The position numbers and the translations under genes were made by a program. DNA of 11,000 bases from Symbiodinium natans (lineage: Eukaryota; Sar; Dinophyceae; Suessiales; Symbiodiniaceae). Every line of letters begins with the position of its first letter. Within the stretch, counting starts at the first letter, position 1. Location: the NCBI GenBank assembly GCA_905221605.1, contig CAJNDS010000224.1, forward strand, positions 583,085 to 594,084, in the 5' to 3' direction. Positions 1-7,852 of the stretch are shown one piece after another. A model generated the notes under the pieces. The model had not been told where the DNA came from. It made no database searches and worked only from the letters and a program-made list of their open reading frames with translations.

Positions 1-18
1 ACCTCCACCAGTGCCGGC

Positions 19-1467
19 ATGCACCTTTCTTGCATCCCCTTGAGCTTTGCATCTTGTGGAGTCAGTTCCCCTGGAGATTGCGTGATGCATGTGCGTGATG
101 CTCAGGGTGGCAGCATGCAGGTGAGGGATGAGCGCATTGTCGATTTCGTTTTGCAAAGCCCAAGCCATGGACAGCCGCTGATAAGCATGGGTCGATTGAT
201 CAAGCAAGGTTGGTTTCCGTGCCAAAATGCTCAGGGCTTCTGGCTGAACCACGATGCTTCAGGAGCTGATGTTCCTATGTCATTTCGAGGCATGAGCCTT
301 GGAGTGGATGCTGAAATCCGTCGCGTCGAGAAGGCCGAGGTCCCAGTTTCTCAGGTGCAAGCATGCGATCCACAGAGTTCCCACGTCCAGTCGAAAGGTT
401 CTCAGGTGCAAGCATGCGATCCACAGAGTTCCCACGTCCAGTCGAAAGGTCCTCAGGTGCAAGCATGCGATCCGCAGAGTTCCCACGTCCAGTCGAAAGG
501 TCCACAAATTCAGCCAAGTGTGCCACATGCACGAGTCCTTCAGCGTGCAGTGTTAGGTCAAGAACTGAACAGCTTGCATTTCGGCTGGCAGATCATCACT
601 TCAGGCAATTTGTGCTGGCGGGGCAGGTCGTCACGCATGATAGATCCGTCCTTCATGGTTGATCAAAGTTGGCCGATGCGTTCTACACTGATGAGACGAA
701 GTGAAACCTCAGCTTGGTTCTTGATCGAACACTGCGAAGCTTGGATGGAGCTGGAAGATCTTGAAGATGACATTCCCGGAGGCGGAGAGGCGGAGTTGAT
801 CGTTTGCATGCATACCGTCAAAGAGCCCAGGAGTGCGCTTGGAGTTGAGCACCTCACTGAGAGTTTGGTTGAGGATGTGATTCCATCTCCTAGAACTCCG
901 GAGAATCCGCTTGATGAAGATGAATTGGTTGATTATGAACCGTCGCCAGTTGATGAGCCCGATGCAGGTGTAATCATTCGTGAAGAGCCTGTGTCCCGAG
1001 GTGCGTTGCCCGACATGGAAGAGCCTCTTGGCAATCCCGTTGCTGAGCCTGCTGACACGCTCACCCTTGATGGCGTTGTGCTCAACTGTGAGAGTTCGAT
1101 TGGTGCCCTGAAAGCAGCCTGCGCTAAGTTGGGTTTGAGAACTTCCGGTTCTAAGACTAGACTGTTTCAGAGGATAAAGGGTTACCTTGAGAAGCAAAAG
1201 CTTTCACTTGCCTCAGACATCGCTCGAGATGCTTCAGAGGGAGCTGCTCGATTGCCCCACATGCAATCAATCCCCGATGTTCCGTCCAGAGAGCAACAGC
1301 TCATCCACGAGCTTACTCACACGCGTGGTGCAGCCACTGCATCACCATGCGATCTGTTCCGGACAGATCAGAGGCTACAAATGCCGCACCACGAGACCTC
1401 CCGAGCGTCTCTTTCGACTTCTGCTATACCGGGTTCAGTCCTTCCTCGAACGAGCTTGAGCCTGTAG
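19..1467 (+). pseudogene. Copia polyprotein part 1: protease end, repeat linker, SAP-like segment
   Basis: This 482-codon frame is open from the left edge; the ATG at 19 is only the first ATG in the window, not a believed start. Residues about 55-100 contain a PLISMGRLIKQGW stretch and then FRGMSLGVDAEIR, which resemble the end of the aspartic protease region in copia polyproteins. Residues 112-162 are three 17-residue repeats. Residues about 240-345 are rich in Asp, Glu and Pro and probably disordered. Residues about 358-393 (SSIGALKAACAKLGLRTSGS and following) fit a SAP-type DNA-binding helix-loop-helix. Near residue 430 an HELTH motif marks the start of the pre-integrase region. After nucleotide 1326 this frame stops making sense and the integrase continues in frame 3, so residues after about 436 are an out-of-frame tail ending at the stop at 1465-1467. 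Confidence 0.75.
352..504 (+). repeat. Three 51-bp tandem repeats coding a 17-residue unit
   Basis: Units run 352-402, 403-453 and 454-504. The unit length is a multiple of three, so each adds QVQACDPQSSHVQSKG plus Ser or Pro. The copies differ at very few bases (the S/P codon and one A/G), so the expansion is recent or homogenised. A decayed fourth unit (QIQPSVPHA) may follow at 505. Because the unit has no stop in any frame it also creates spurious open frames on both strands. It lies in the linker between the protease end and the integrase. Confidence 0.95.
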
Positions 1468-2417
1468 CAGGTGAACCTTCTTCAAGTGCCAAGGACCTAC
1501 TTTGCTGTCTGATCGCACACGATTCCGCCACTGGTGCCATCACGGCAATACCCTGTGAGAGCAAAGGCAGCACGCGATACCTTGGGGTTGAGCTGATGAG
1601 GTTCATTCAATCCTTGGGTCATGCGACCGTGGAGTTGAGGTGTGATGCTGAACCAGCTACACTTTCGTTGCAGCGTGCTGTGGTGAATGCGAGACAGAGG
1701 CTGGGATTGAAGACGGTTGAAAGGAATCCTCCTGTTGGCCACCACCAAGCCAACGGGTATGTTGAGAAAGCGGTAGACCTGATCCGAAGGTTGGCGTGCA
1801 CTCTCTTGGACATGGTAAGAGCCAAAACTGGGTGCATGATCGAAGCTGGGCACCCTCTCTTCGCATGGTCCTTTGTGCATGCTGCATGGATCCGGAACAG
1901 GTTCGCTGTGGCAGGAGGACTCACGGCGTATGAACGCACTTGCAACGCTGCTTACACCGGGAAGCTTGTGGCGTATGGAGAGCCAGTGTTTGCACAAGTG
2001 CATGCAAAGAAGAAAGGAGACCCAAAATGGCTGAAGGCGATTTTCTTGACCAAGACGAGTTTGAACGACATGTATGTGGTTGCAAGCAAAGGTGGTGTTC
2101 GAGTCACTCGATCGGTGAGACGCACAGGTCACGAGCGGAAGCATGATGCTGCTTTGTATGCCGATGTTAAGGGTTTTCCTTGGAACTACAGTAGCAGGGT
2201 CATAGGAACTAAGATGGTTCCCCCGGCCAAGACAAGGAAGGCCTTGCCTGCACCAAGCAGCCCACAAGACGTTGCAGCTTCAGATCCACCTGAGACGCCA
2301 GTTCCGATGGGGTTGACTCCTGCCATGGGGTCAGACGTAGGCCCTAACCTTGGAACCCCTGCCGAAGCATTGCCTCCAACACCCGTGGGAGGTAGTGTGG
2401 ACCCCGAAGCCCCTTAA
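1326..2417 (+). pseudogene. Copia polyprotein part 2: WC..C motif and integrase core
   Basis: Frame 3 becomes meaningful at 1326 with WCSHC, the zinc-finger-like end of the pre-integrase region that normally follows HELTH. The first ATG in frame is at 1347. Counting from it, the catalytic integrase triad appears as D24 (in VSFDFCYT), D100 (in VELRCDAEP) and E140 (in QANGYVEKAV), with 39 residues between the second Asp and the Glu. The family function is insertion of element cDNA into host DNA. The segment continues with a basic region and a Pro-rich tail ending in VDPEAP and a stop at 2415-2417. In frame 1 the Pro-rich linker carries on through the same place, so this stop is most simply an indel effect. 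The expected residues between HELTH and WC appear to be missing, suggesting a small deletion near 1322-1326 rather than a clean one-base slip. Confidence 0.85.
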
Positions 2418-3288
2418 AGTGCCTTTCAGTCGTCCACCACCGCCAAGCTCCAGGGTGCCCGAAAGTGTTCCAACACCGGGACCTGAGCTTCCAAATCCTT
2501 CACAAAGGCCACATGTGCCTCCTGCAACACCCGTGGAAGACCTGCTTCCACTCACAAGTCCAGTGGTGCCATCAGGCGCTGCTATGGAGACAGACGAGGC
2601 CAGCGATGTTCGTGAAGAACGTGCTTCGAAAGTCCCAAGAATCCGAACTGTTTCTTTTGGCAACAAAGACTTCGATTTGAATGACGAGCCCTTTGAGTTT
2701 GTGGATGCAGAATGGTCCGACTTCGAGTTTGTTGATCCGGACTACGACAAAAGCTCGAGCACCGAACCCGACTTGGCAGTGCAGAACGAGGCGGGGCAGA
2801 GCGTTGATGCCAGTGCTCTTTGGTTTCCAGACAGTGGATGTGAACCGAGTCTTTCAGAGTCAGAGTTGTTCGAACTTGACAGGATTGCTGATGCTGTGGA
2901 AGTGAATAGGCTTATACAGAAGGGTGTGTTGCGCCCATCGTCCGAGAAGGACAACGTTTCATCAATGAAGAGCCTCTCGACCAAAAATGGTCAGGACTTG
3001 GAGGTCAAAGAAGCGGAATGGGGTGCCTCATTATCTTCGACGTTCCAGGCTAGTGGCAAGAGAGTACCGCTGGTTGGAAGAGAAACAGGGGCTATTTTCT
3101 CCAAGTACCACGACAAACATGGTGAAACTCATTCCGATCCTTTTCCTTTTGTGGCGAGCGACGAGGCAAGAGCAATACGCAATATGTGCTATAGACGTCA
3201 AAGACGCCTATCTAGAGGTGCCTCAGGAAGAGCCCGTCGTCGCAGATCTACCCAAAGATTGCATGCTTCAAGGACAATACGTCTTTGA
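2350..3288 (+). pseudogene. Copia polyprotein part 3: Pro-rich and acidic linker into RT N-terminus
   Basis: Frame 1 is open for 312 codons here. The useful part runs from about 2400 to 2985. It starts as a proline-rich linker (SRPPPPSSRVPESV), passes through a strongly acidic stretch with repeated FEFVD-like words (about 2694-2745), and reaches ELDRIADAVEVNRLIQKGVL, the lead-in to reverse transcriptase. At 2983-2987 an AAAAA run breaks the frame: LSTK is followed by nonsense here, while frame 2 continues with MVRTWR. Residues after about 212 are therefore an out-of-frame tail. The frame also overlaps the end of part 2 by 68 bases, again reflecting an indel. Confidence 0.7.
2983..2987 (+). 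other. Frame break in an A5 run inside the RT lead-in
   Basis: The codons ACC AAA should be followed by ATG GTC AGG (TKMVR). Only four A would be needed but five are present, so one extra A moves the frame from 1 to 2. A homopolymer indel, an assembly error or, less likely, a recoding site would all look like this. Confidence 0.8.
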
Positions 3289-4552
3289 GAAGTGTGTGCC
3301 GGGACAGAGAGACGGCGCACAAAGATGGTTTGGATACTACGTACAGTTTCTGAGCAGCAAGTTCAATGCCCTTGAGTCGTGTGTTGAGAATCCGGCAATT
3401 ATGCGTGTCCCCGAGGGCCCGATGATCATGCATGTTGACGACGGCCTCACGCTTGCTCCTCTGACATGGCTCAAACAGAAGTACATTCCTACGTTGCAAT
3501 CACAATTCGAGATTTCGGTAGAGATTGCGTGCAAGAATGGAGATGTCTTTTCTTTCTTGAAGAGAAAGCACACTATTTTGGAGTCTGGGATTTTAGTGGA
3601 AACTTCGAGCAGCTACATACGACACATGGCCGAAGTACTTGATGTCAAGCATGGATCGAAGTACAACACACCATATTTCCCGGAGCTAATTCGCGAAGAT
3701 GTTTCCGGTCCTCTTGATCCTGTTCGAGCAGGAAAGTTCAGGAGTGCACTGGGAATTGCGCTCTATTTGTCAAGTGATCGTATTGACATCTGCTACTCTG
3801 TCCGATTGTTGGCAGGATTCATGGCGAATCCCAGCGAACAGGCATGGAAGGGATTGATTCGACTGACGAAGTATTTGCTGAACACGGCTGAGTATGGCAC
3901 ACTTCTTTCACCCAAGCTTCCTGGGTCTTCAGTCTTTCGCGAGGCAAGCCACGATGATATGAACCATCGAATGGAAATCTACAGCGACTCTGACTGGAGT
4001 GGACACCGGGTTACAAGAAAGTCTTTTGGATCCGCTTCGTATGCGCTGAATGGATGTGTGTTCCATCACATTTGCAGGTCACACCGTACAGTGAGTCTTT
4101 CGTCTGCTGAAGCTGAATGGTATGCTGCAATAAGTGCTGCTTGCGAAGGAATCTTTCTGAGGGCGGTTTTCGTCTTCATGGCAGCCGCTGCAGAATGCTC
4201 ATTGGATCTTAAGATTGACAACTCAGCAGCGAGACAGTTGGCATTGCGTCAGGGTGTGGGAAACAAAACTCGACACGTTGCAGGGCGTCTGCTGTGGCTT
4301 CAGCAATCAGTGCGTGAGAAAGTCTTGGATGTTGGAGCAATTGCAAGTGCTTACAACCTTGGCGACTTGTCAACAAAGATGCATAGTGCTAACAGACTCC
4401 GAGCTTTGCTATTCTTGCATGGGTTTGTCGATGCTCTGACAGGCGCAGCTGTGGGTGAAGATGATTTTGCTCGAATGGCCTTGCAGGAACAAGCAAAGCT
4501 GCAAGTCAAGAGAGTGCGTGTTGAATGGTGTGACTGGTTCCTTGAAGGGTGA
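2987..4552 (+). CDS. Copia polyprotein part 4: reverse transcriptase and RNase H
   Basis: This uninterrupted frame of 521 codons is the best preserved part of the element. Reverse transcriptase occupies about residues 1-250: LRRSRLVAREY lead-in, catalytic Asp70 in CAIDVKDAYLEVP, and the catalytic pair D151-D152 in MHVDDG (HVDD in place of the usual YVDD). RNase H follows at about residues 328-465: YSDSDWSG, SSAEAEWYAA, KIDNSAARQLA and NLGDLSTK carry the acidic residues expected of copia RNase H. Family function is to copy the element RNA into DNA and remove the RNA strand. The ATG at 2987 is simply the first codon after the A-run break, and upstream RT residues are in frame 1, so it need not be a real start. 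The frame ends at a stop at 4550-4552 while the polyprotein seems to go on in frame 3. Confidence 0.92.
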   Translation: MVRTWRSKKRNGVPHYLRRSRLVAREYRWLEEKQGLFSPSTTTNMVKLIPILFLLWRATRQEQYAICAIDVKDAYLEVPQEEPVVADLPKDCMLQGQYVFEKCVPGQRDGAQRWFGYYVQFLSSKFNALESCVENPAIMRVPEGPMIMHVDDGLTLAPLTWLKQKYIPTLQSQFEISVEIACKNGDVFSFLKRKHTILESGILVETSSSYIRHMAEVLDVKHGSKYNTPYFPELIREDVSGPLDPVRAGKFRSALGIALYLSSDRIDICYSVRLLAGFMANPSEQAWKGLIRLTKYLLNTAEYGTLLSPKLPGSSVFREASHDDMNHRMEIYSDSDWSGHRVTRKSFGSASYALNGCVFHHICRSHRTVSLSSAEAEWYAAISAACEGIFLRAVFVFMAAAAECSLDLKIDNSAARQLALRQGVGNKTRHVAGRLLWLQQSVREKVLDVGAIASAYNLGDLSTKMHSANRLRALLFLHGFVDALTGAAVGEDDFARMALQEQAKLQVKRVRVEWCDWFLEG

Positions 4553-5132
4553 AGCCGGCAAGCTCACAAAGCAGGTAGCGCTTCTTACTCTTCTTTGTTT
4601 GCCTACAACATCAGAAGCGGCAGAGGCGGGGATTCCGTACCAGAGTTATGGCATGTCGAACATGACCTGGGCCACCGTCCTGCTATGCTGCTGTTTGTGC
4701 ATTTACCGGGCCTTGAGCTGGGCTAGGGATCTACATGGCTTTGACATGAACAGTCTTTTGGAGATGAGCTCACAGGACTTTGCGTCAAAAGTGATCATGG
4801 GTTGCGTTTTCCTATGTGGACTGATGCCGGAGTGTACCATGGAGCAGTACATGTGTTTCTTTCTGCTTGTGGTGGTGTGGACAATGCATCGCTACATTCT
4901 TCGACTGGAATGCGAGCTGAAGGCGACATGCACTGAGCCGGTGAATCGTGAGCCGATGGGAGCCCGTTCGAGTGTCAATGTGAAAGTTGTGATACCCCAA
5001 GAGCTCTTTGTCACGCTTCATGGTGAGTTTTTTCATCACAAAAGCTGTGGAGTCTTGAAGACTTCCAGAAATCCCTCAAAGAGGTTGAGCTTGTGCAGTC
5101 ACTGCAAGGACATGCTGAAGAATGCAGAGTAG
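4455..5132 (+). pseudogene. Copia polyprotein part 5: hydrophobic C-terminal segment with His/Cys motif
   Basis: Frame 3 is open for 225 codons beginning at a GTG; the true join with the RNase H frame lies somewhere in 4455-4552. Residues 41-49 are hydrophobic. Likely membrane segments are at about 71-89 (ATVLLCCCLCIYRAL), 112-124 and 130-149 (MCFFLLVVVW). After a polar stretch, the end holds VTLHGEFFHHKSCGVLK and then CSHC, giving His189, His194, His195, Cys198, Cys214 and Cys217, which could bind zinc. The frame closes with a TAG at 5130-5132. I believe it is the end of the retroelement polyprotein, because it follows RNase H directly on the same strand and overlaps it. Function unknown; a separate small gene is possible but less likely. 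Confidence 0.6.
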
Positions 5133-5579
5133 CAGACACAGAAAGTTCATGTGAGATGTGCAGTTCGAACACACTGCAATCTCAGGCGGGGTGATGAACT
5201 TTTACGTTACCCCCTAGTATACCTCATGTACAGATTTTGTAGTGCTTTGACACGTCTTTCATGTTTTGCGATATTCAGGCCCAAATTTGTGTGGAAAAGA
5301 CCGTTCGTTTTTACACTTTCGCAACGACCTTGCTGATAGCCTCAGCCGCAGCTATGATCCGTCACTTCTTGGCTTCCAACCATCTCAGCGTTGTGATGCG
5401 CCCTGGGCCACCTTCCCATCATCATTCCGCACGTGCACTTACCCGCTGGAGAAGGACTTTTCTAAATACCTGGCTCCCGCTTGAAGAATGCTGGCCTGCT
5501 GTACCCTTGTCGGGTCAAGCTGAAGCCTGAAACCATTGGAGAGTCCGTCCAGCATTCTCTTATGGCCTGCCGGCCCGCC
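5133..5579. other. Retroelement 3' flank, possible LTR, no gene
   Basis: After the polyprotein stop there are about 450 bases with no supported gene. A short purine-rich stretch followed by TG near 5185-5194 (AGGCGGGGTGATG) could be a polypurine tract with an LTR start, but no second copy is in the window to test this. A 72-codon frame at 5266-5484 contains NDLADSLSR, faintly like RNase H ends of other retroelements; it has no other support. An imperfect inverted pair, AAGAATGCTGG near 5484 and CCAGCATTC near 5550, is also visible. Confidence 0.4.
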
Positions 5580-5727
5580 AGTTTCTGGGATATGCTTTCT
5601 CCGCGGATCTGAATCCGTGTCTGCACCAACGAGTCAAAAAGGAAGGGAGCGTGCCGCGTGCCTGCATTCCTTTTCCTTGGTACCTAACGTACATTCGTAA
5701 CGGACTAGTGCTTGAAGTGAACGTGCG
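5580..5727 (+). repeat. Direct repeat, copy 1 (148 bp)
   Basis: It begins AGTTTCTGGGATATGC and ends near AGTGAACGTGCG. It matches 6091-6231 with three substitutions and one 7-base difference: copy 1 has an extra CGCGTGC after GAGCGTGC, looking like a local duplication. Flanking bases on both sides differ between copies, so the ends are fairly sharp. It contains a small hairpin, CGGAT-CTGA-ATCCG, near 5604-5617. Confidence 0.95.
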
Positions 5728-5856
5728 TGTACTTGTACAGTAGTGTTTGCTGCCAGCACGCAACGGCAGAGCATGTACGCCTGCGAGTCTGCCCGCCTGC
5801 AGTCTTGGCTCGCAGGCTAGTACTGACGGTCACTGACGCTTGTGCTAGTCCGTTAC
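5697..5856. repeat. Nested inverted repeat (foldback) of 160 bp
   Basis: A perfect 12-base inverted repeat, GTAACGGACTAG at 5697-5708 and CTAGTCCGTTAC at 5845-5856, encloses a second perfect 9-base pair, GCCTGCGAG at 5779-5787 and CTCGCAGGC at 5809-5817. The inner arms extend to GTAC on each side with a two-base bulge. The left outer arm is part of direct-repeat copy 1. This could be a foldback/MITE-type element or a structured remnant; no clear target-site duplication is visible. Confidence 0.7.
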
Positions 5857-6090
5857 TTTCAGAAAACTTTGCCGCCACCTCCCCGCCTTCCTTCCGTCTT
5901 CCTTGCCGCACATCTGTACTCGCTGTGGCCTGCGTCAGGGCTGGATAGAAGAAAATCCACTGCCGTGGCACACGCATCGGCTGGTCCGGGATGGCTAAAG
6001 CGCTATCCCCGCCCAGCTGATACGCTCTTCACATCTGCTGCTCAAAGGTGTTCCTTTGCTCTCAGTCTCACTCTCCGTTCGTTTGCGCTT
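5857..6090. other. Spacer between direct repeats, no gene
   Basis: The stretch is pyrimidine-rich on the + strand (runs such as CCACCTCCCCGCCTTCCTTCC near 5874 and TCTCAGTCTCACTCTCC near 6060). Short open frames exist but show no recognisable protein. I see nothing else in it. Confidence 0.5.
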
Positions 6091-6231
6091 AGTTTCTGGG
6101 ATATGCTTTCTCCGCGGATCTGAGTCCGTGTCTGCACCAACGAGTCAAAAAGGAAGGGAGCGTGCCTGCATTCCTTTTCCTTGGTACCTAACGTACATTC
6201 GTAACGGACTAGTGCTTGCAGTGAACTTGCG
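6091..6231 (+). repeat. Direct repeat, copy 2 (141 bp)
   Basis: This is the second copy of the 5580-5727 repeat in the same orientation, starting 511 bases further on. It lacks the 7-base duplication and differs at three single sites. It also carries the GTAACGGACTAG arm, but has no CTAGTCCGTTAC partner close downstream. Confidence 0.95.
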
Positions 6232-7744
6232 CAGTTCATCGTGAGTTTGTTTATGTACCAAAGCTAGTTTGTTTTTTACTTTCTATGGTTCAATTGATTC
6301 CGGATCTGATTGTGGCGCAGCAGAATTGCTGAGCCAAGGGACTGTGTTTGAAACATTGATCAGATCTGTTATACAGCCGCCGTGATGCGTGAGACATTGC
6401 ATTGACTCTCTGACAGCATTTGGCTCAAGTTGCAAAATCATTGGAGTCTCGAGGGATTCCTGCACAGCTTGAATTGGTGCCTGTGATGGTTGTGCTCAAT
6501 GATTGCAAACCTGAGATCGCACTGAACATTGATCTTGTCAAATTTCATTAAGCAGGGGCTTAAAGGGGCTTAAGGGCCTTTACCTCCCCCTCTACATGGA
6601 CACCTTTTGCAGGGACCCCTTGGACTTAAGGGGGCTTGAACGGAGCTTTAAGGGGACCCTAAACCCCAAAAAGGTTACCGCCCCAGAGGTCATGCCCGCC
6701 AACATCCCCTAGTGCTGAAGTGCCGCAACATTGCTTGGACGTCGCCCTTCGGGAGATGCGTAGTTTTTGCTGTGGGAGTAAACCGTTACTCGCTGTCTTG
6801 CTACCCGCCATGCAACACCGAAAACTGAACCGGCAAAATACAAATCAAAACCGTCGCGGACCGAGAAGAAAGACCCGAGAATAGAGAATGCTCAATGGTT
6901 CTTTTTTAATGTTTTAATGTGTGAGCATGGCTGGGAACTGCGCCGGACAGGCGGACGAGCGTACACCCATTTTCTTTATAAACAGATGTTTGGTGCACGG
7001 AAATAGATACTTGTACGATCAGCTGTGCTCACGTGATTTGGTCAAGTTAACGTTTTGCGAGTTTGACGGATTAGTCAGCACTTGCACGAGCGAGTTGGCG
7101 CTGGTGGCTCGATGGTCGCCCTTGAGCGGGTGACAAAGCGACAAAGTGGAATGGAGAAAAGACCGCTTTAGCAGCTTTAGCAGCTTCCGTTGGCCAGTGT
7201 GCTCCTGGAGTTGATGACGAAGCAATCAGAAGCAACGTGAAACAATGAAATCCTTTATTGACCGAACCAAGCTGTCCAGCATGCATTCGAAGGGTGTGCG
7301 CCGCCGGTCTTGATTACTAGCTAGATCTATCTACCGTTCCTGTGCTGGGTTGGTGGTGAATCCCCTTCCCAAGCCGTACAAGTGAACCTTTGTTTCAATG
7401 TGTTGCAGTTGACAGCGTTTGTGAAAGCTGCATGGCGTGGGGTTTCACGAGGCTTTGGCTCCAACGTTTCATCTTTTGACATCCGCTCAGCGTCTCAGCG
7501 TTTAGCATGGCGTTGAACAAGTTGAGGCCAGGCATCGGAGTGACCAGCGGCTTGTCGTAGGCCTCTCATTGCGGTTCGAGAGGGGTCGCGGATGGTTGCG
7601 GAATGGGTAGTACGCAGTCTGCGCTTGTCAGCGCGCATGGTGGATCTTTGTGCGTGCCTCCCGAATGATCCTTAACGACCCCCGAGACAATGTTGCTTGA
7701 TGATTGCCAATGTCTGCAATGCTTTCACGATTGGATGCTTTCCG
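6232..7744. other. Intergenic stretch upstream of PGK, no supported gene
   Basis: About 1.5 kb holds no recognisable gene on either strand. Visible items are a T-rich tract at 6265-6285, a G-run block at 6551-6660 and AT-rich words near 6902-6920. A 45-codon stretch at about 6415-6552, after an AG, reads QVAKSLESRGIPAQLELVPV and onward to a TAA, but has no family match I recognise. Promoter and spliced-leader acceptor signals for PGK should lie here or just downstream, but dinoflagellate promoters lack a reliable motif and none is called. Confidence 0.5.
6551..6660. repeat. G-run / CTTAAG-rich block
   Basis: Variants of CTTAAGGGG recur: GGGGCTTAAAGGGGCTTAAGGG at 6555-6576, ACTTAAGGGGG near 6624, and CTTTAAGGGG near 6646. 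The first two runs are spaced by 10 bases. Only three close G-runs are present, so a stable intramolecular quadruplex is not assured. No coding sense found. Confidence 0.5.
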
Positions 7745-7758
7745 ATGGCTCGCAAAGT
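7745..7758 (+). CDS. PGK: Tentative first coding exon of PGK (start codon exon)
   Basis: The ATG at 7745 followed by GCT CGC AAA GT can join a GC donor (GCACATGC at 7759) to the AG acceptor at 7851-7852. This gives M-A-R-K-V-I-D-S-V-D-V-A-G-K-R in frame with the certain exon at 7853, the length expected for a cytosolic PGK N-terminus. The implied intron is 94 bases. An alternative is read-through from ATG codons at 7710 or 7719, which would add a roughly 45-residue N-terminal extension; this could be a targeting sequence or just intron. A more distant start exon is also possible. Confidence 0.35.
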
Positions 7759-7852
7759 GCACATGCAGGTTCATGTGCGATGTTTTGACAGCTTTGGGGA
7801 GGTTAGTTTATGGACGGCCGCCCGGTCTCCCCTACGCTCCCTGCCACTGCAG

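Larger units (their letters stand above)
1..5132 (+). mobile_element. Degenerate Ty1/copia-type LTR retrotransposon, 5' end outside window
   Basis: The order of protein parts is protease end, WC..C zinc-finger-like motif, integrase, reverse transcriptase, RNase H. Integrase before RT is the diagnostic layout of the Ty1/copia (Pseudoviridae) class. The parts lie in successive frames 1, 3, 1, 2 and 3, with breaks near 1320-1326, 2380-2417, 2983-2987 and 4455-4552, so this copy cannot make one polyprotein without several recoding events. The left LTR, primer-binding site and gag lie outside the window. The right LTR cannot be identified because there is no left copy to compare it with. The long acidic linker and the extra C-terminal hydrophobic part resemble what I recall of copia-like polyproteins from Symbiodiniaceae genomes; that comparison is from memory. 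Element class is well supported; exact borders are not. Confidence 0.9.

Noticed and set aside
352-504. CRISPR-like direct repeats
   Set aside because: The 51-bp units are contiguous with no spacers and encode an in-frame peptide.
709-1197. 162-codon minus-strand frame
   Set aside because: It is the antisense of the acidic linker and SAP-like part of the polyprotein, with no recognisable domain.
1497-2267. 256-codon open frame on the minus strand
   Set aside because: It lies opposite the integrase frame, which has clear catalytic residues; the minus product has no recognisable motif.
5266-5484. 72-codon frame with NDLADSLSR, like an RNase H end of another retroelement
   Set aside because: One short motif-like word only, with no flanking RT or RNase H residues.
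5185-5580. Right LTR of the copia element
   Set aside because: The left LTR is outside the window, so no pair can be compared; the purine-rich/TG signal is too weak.
6417-6552. Possible exon after an AG at 6413-6416
   Set aside because: The reading is smooth but short, with no known family and no donor or neighbouring exon that I can link.
6741-6800. Small nuclear RNA-like hairpin (GCCCTTCGGGAG) with a T-run
   Set aside because: No flanking snRNA core motifs such as ACAGAGA or a convincing Sm-site context.
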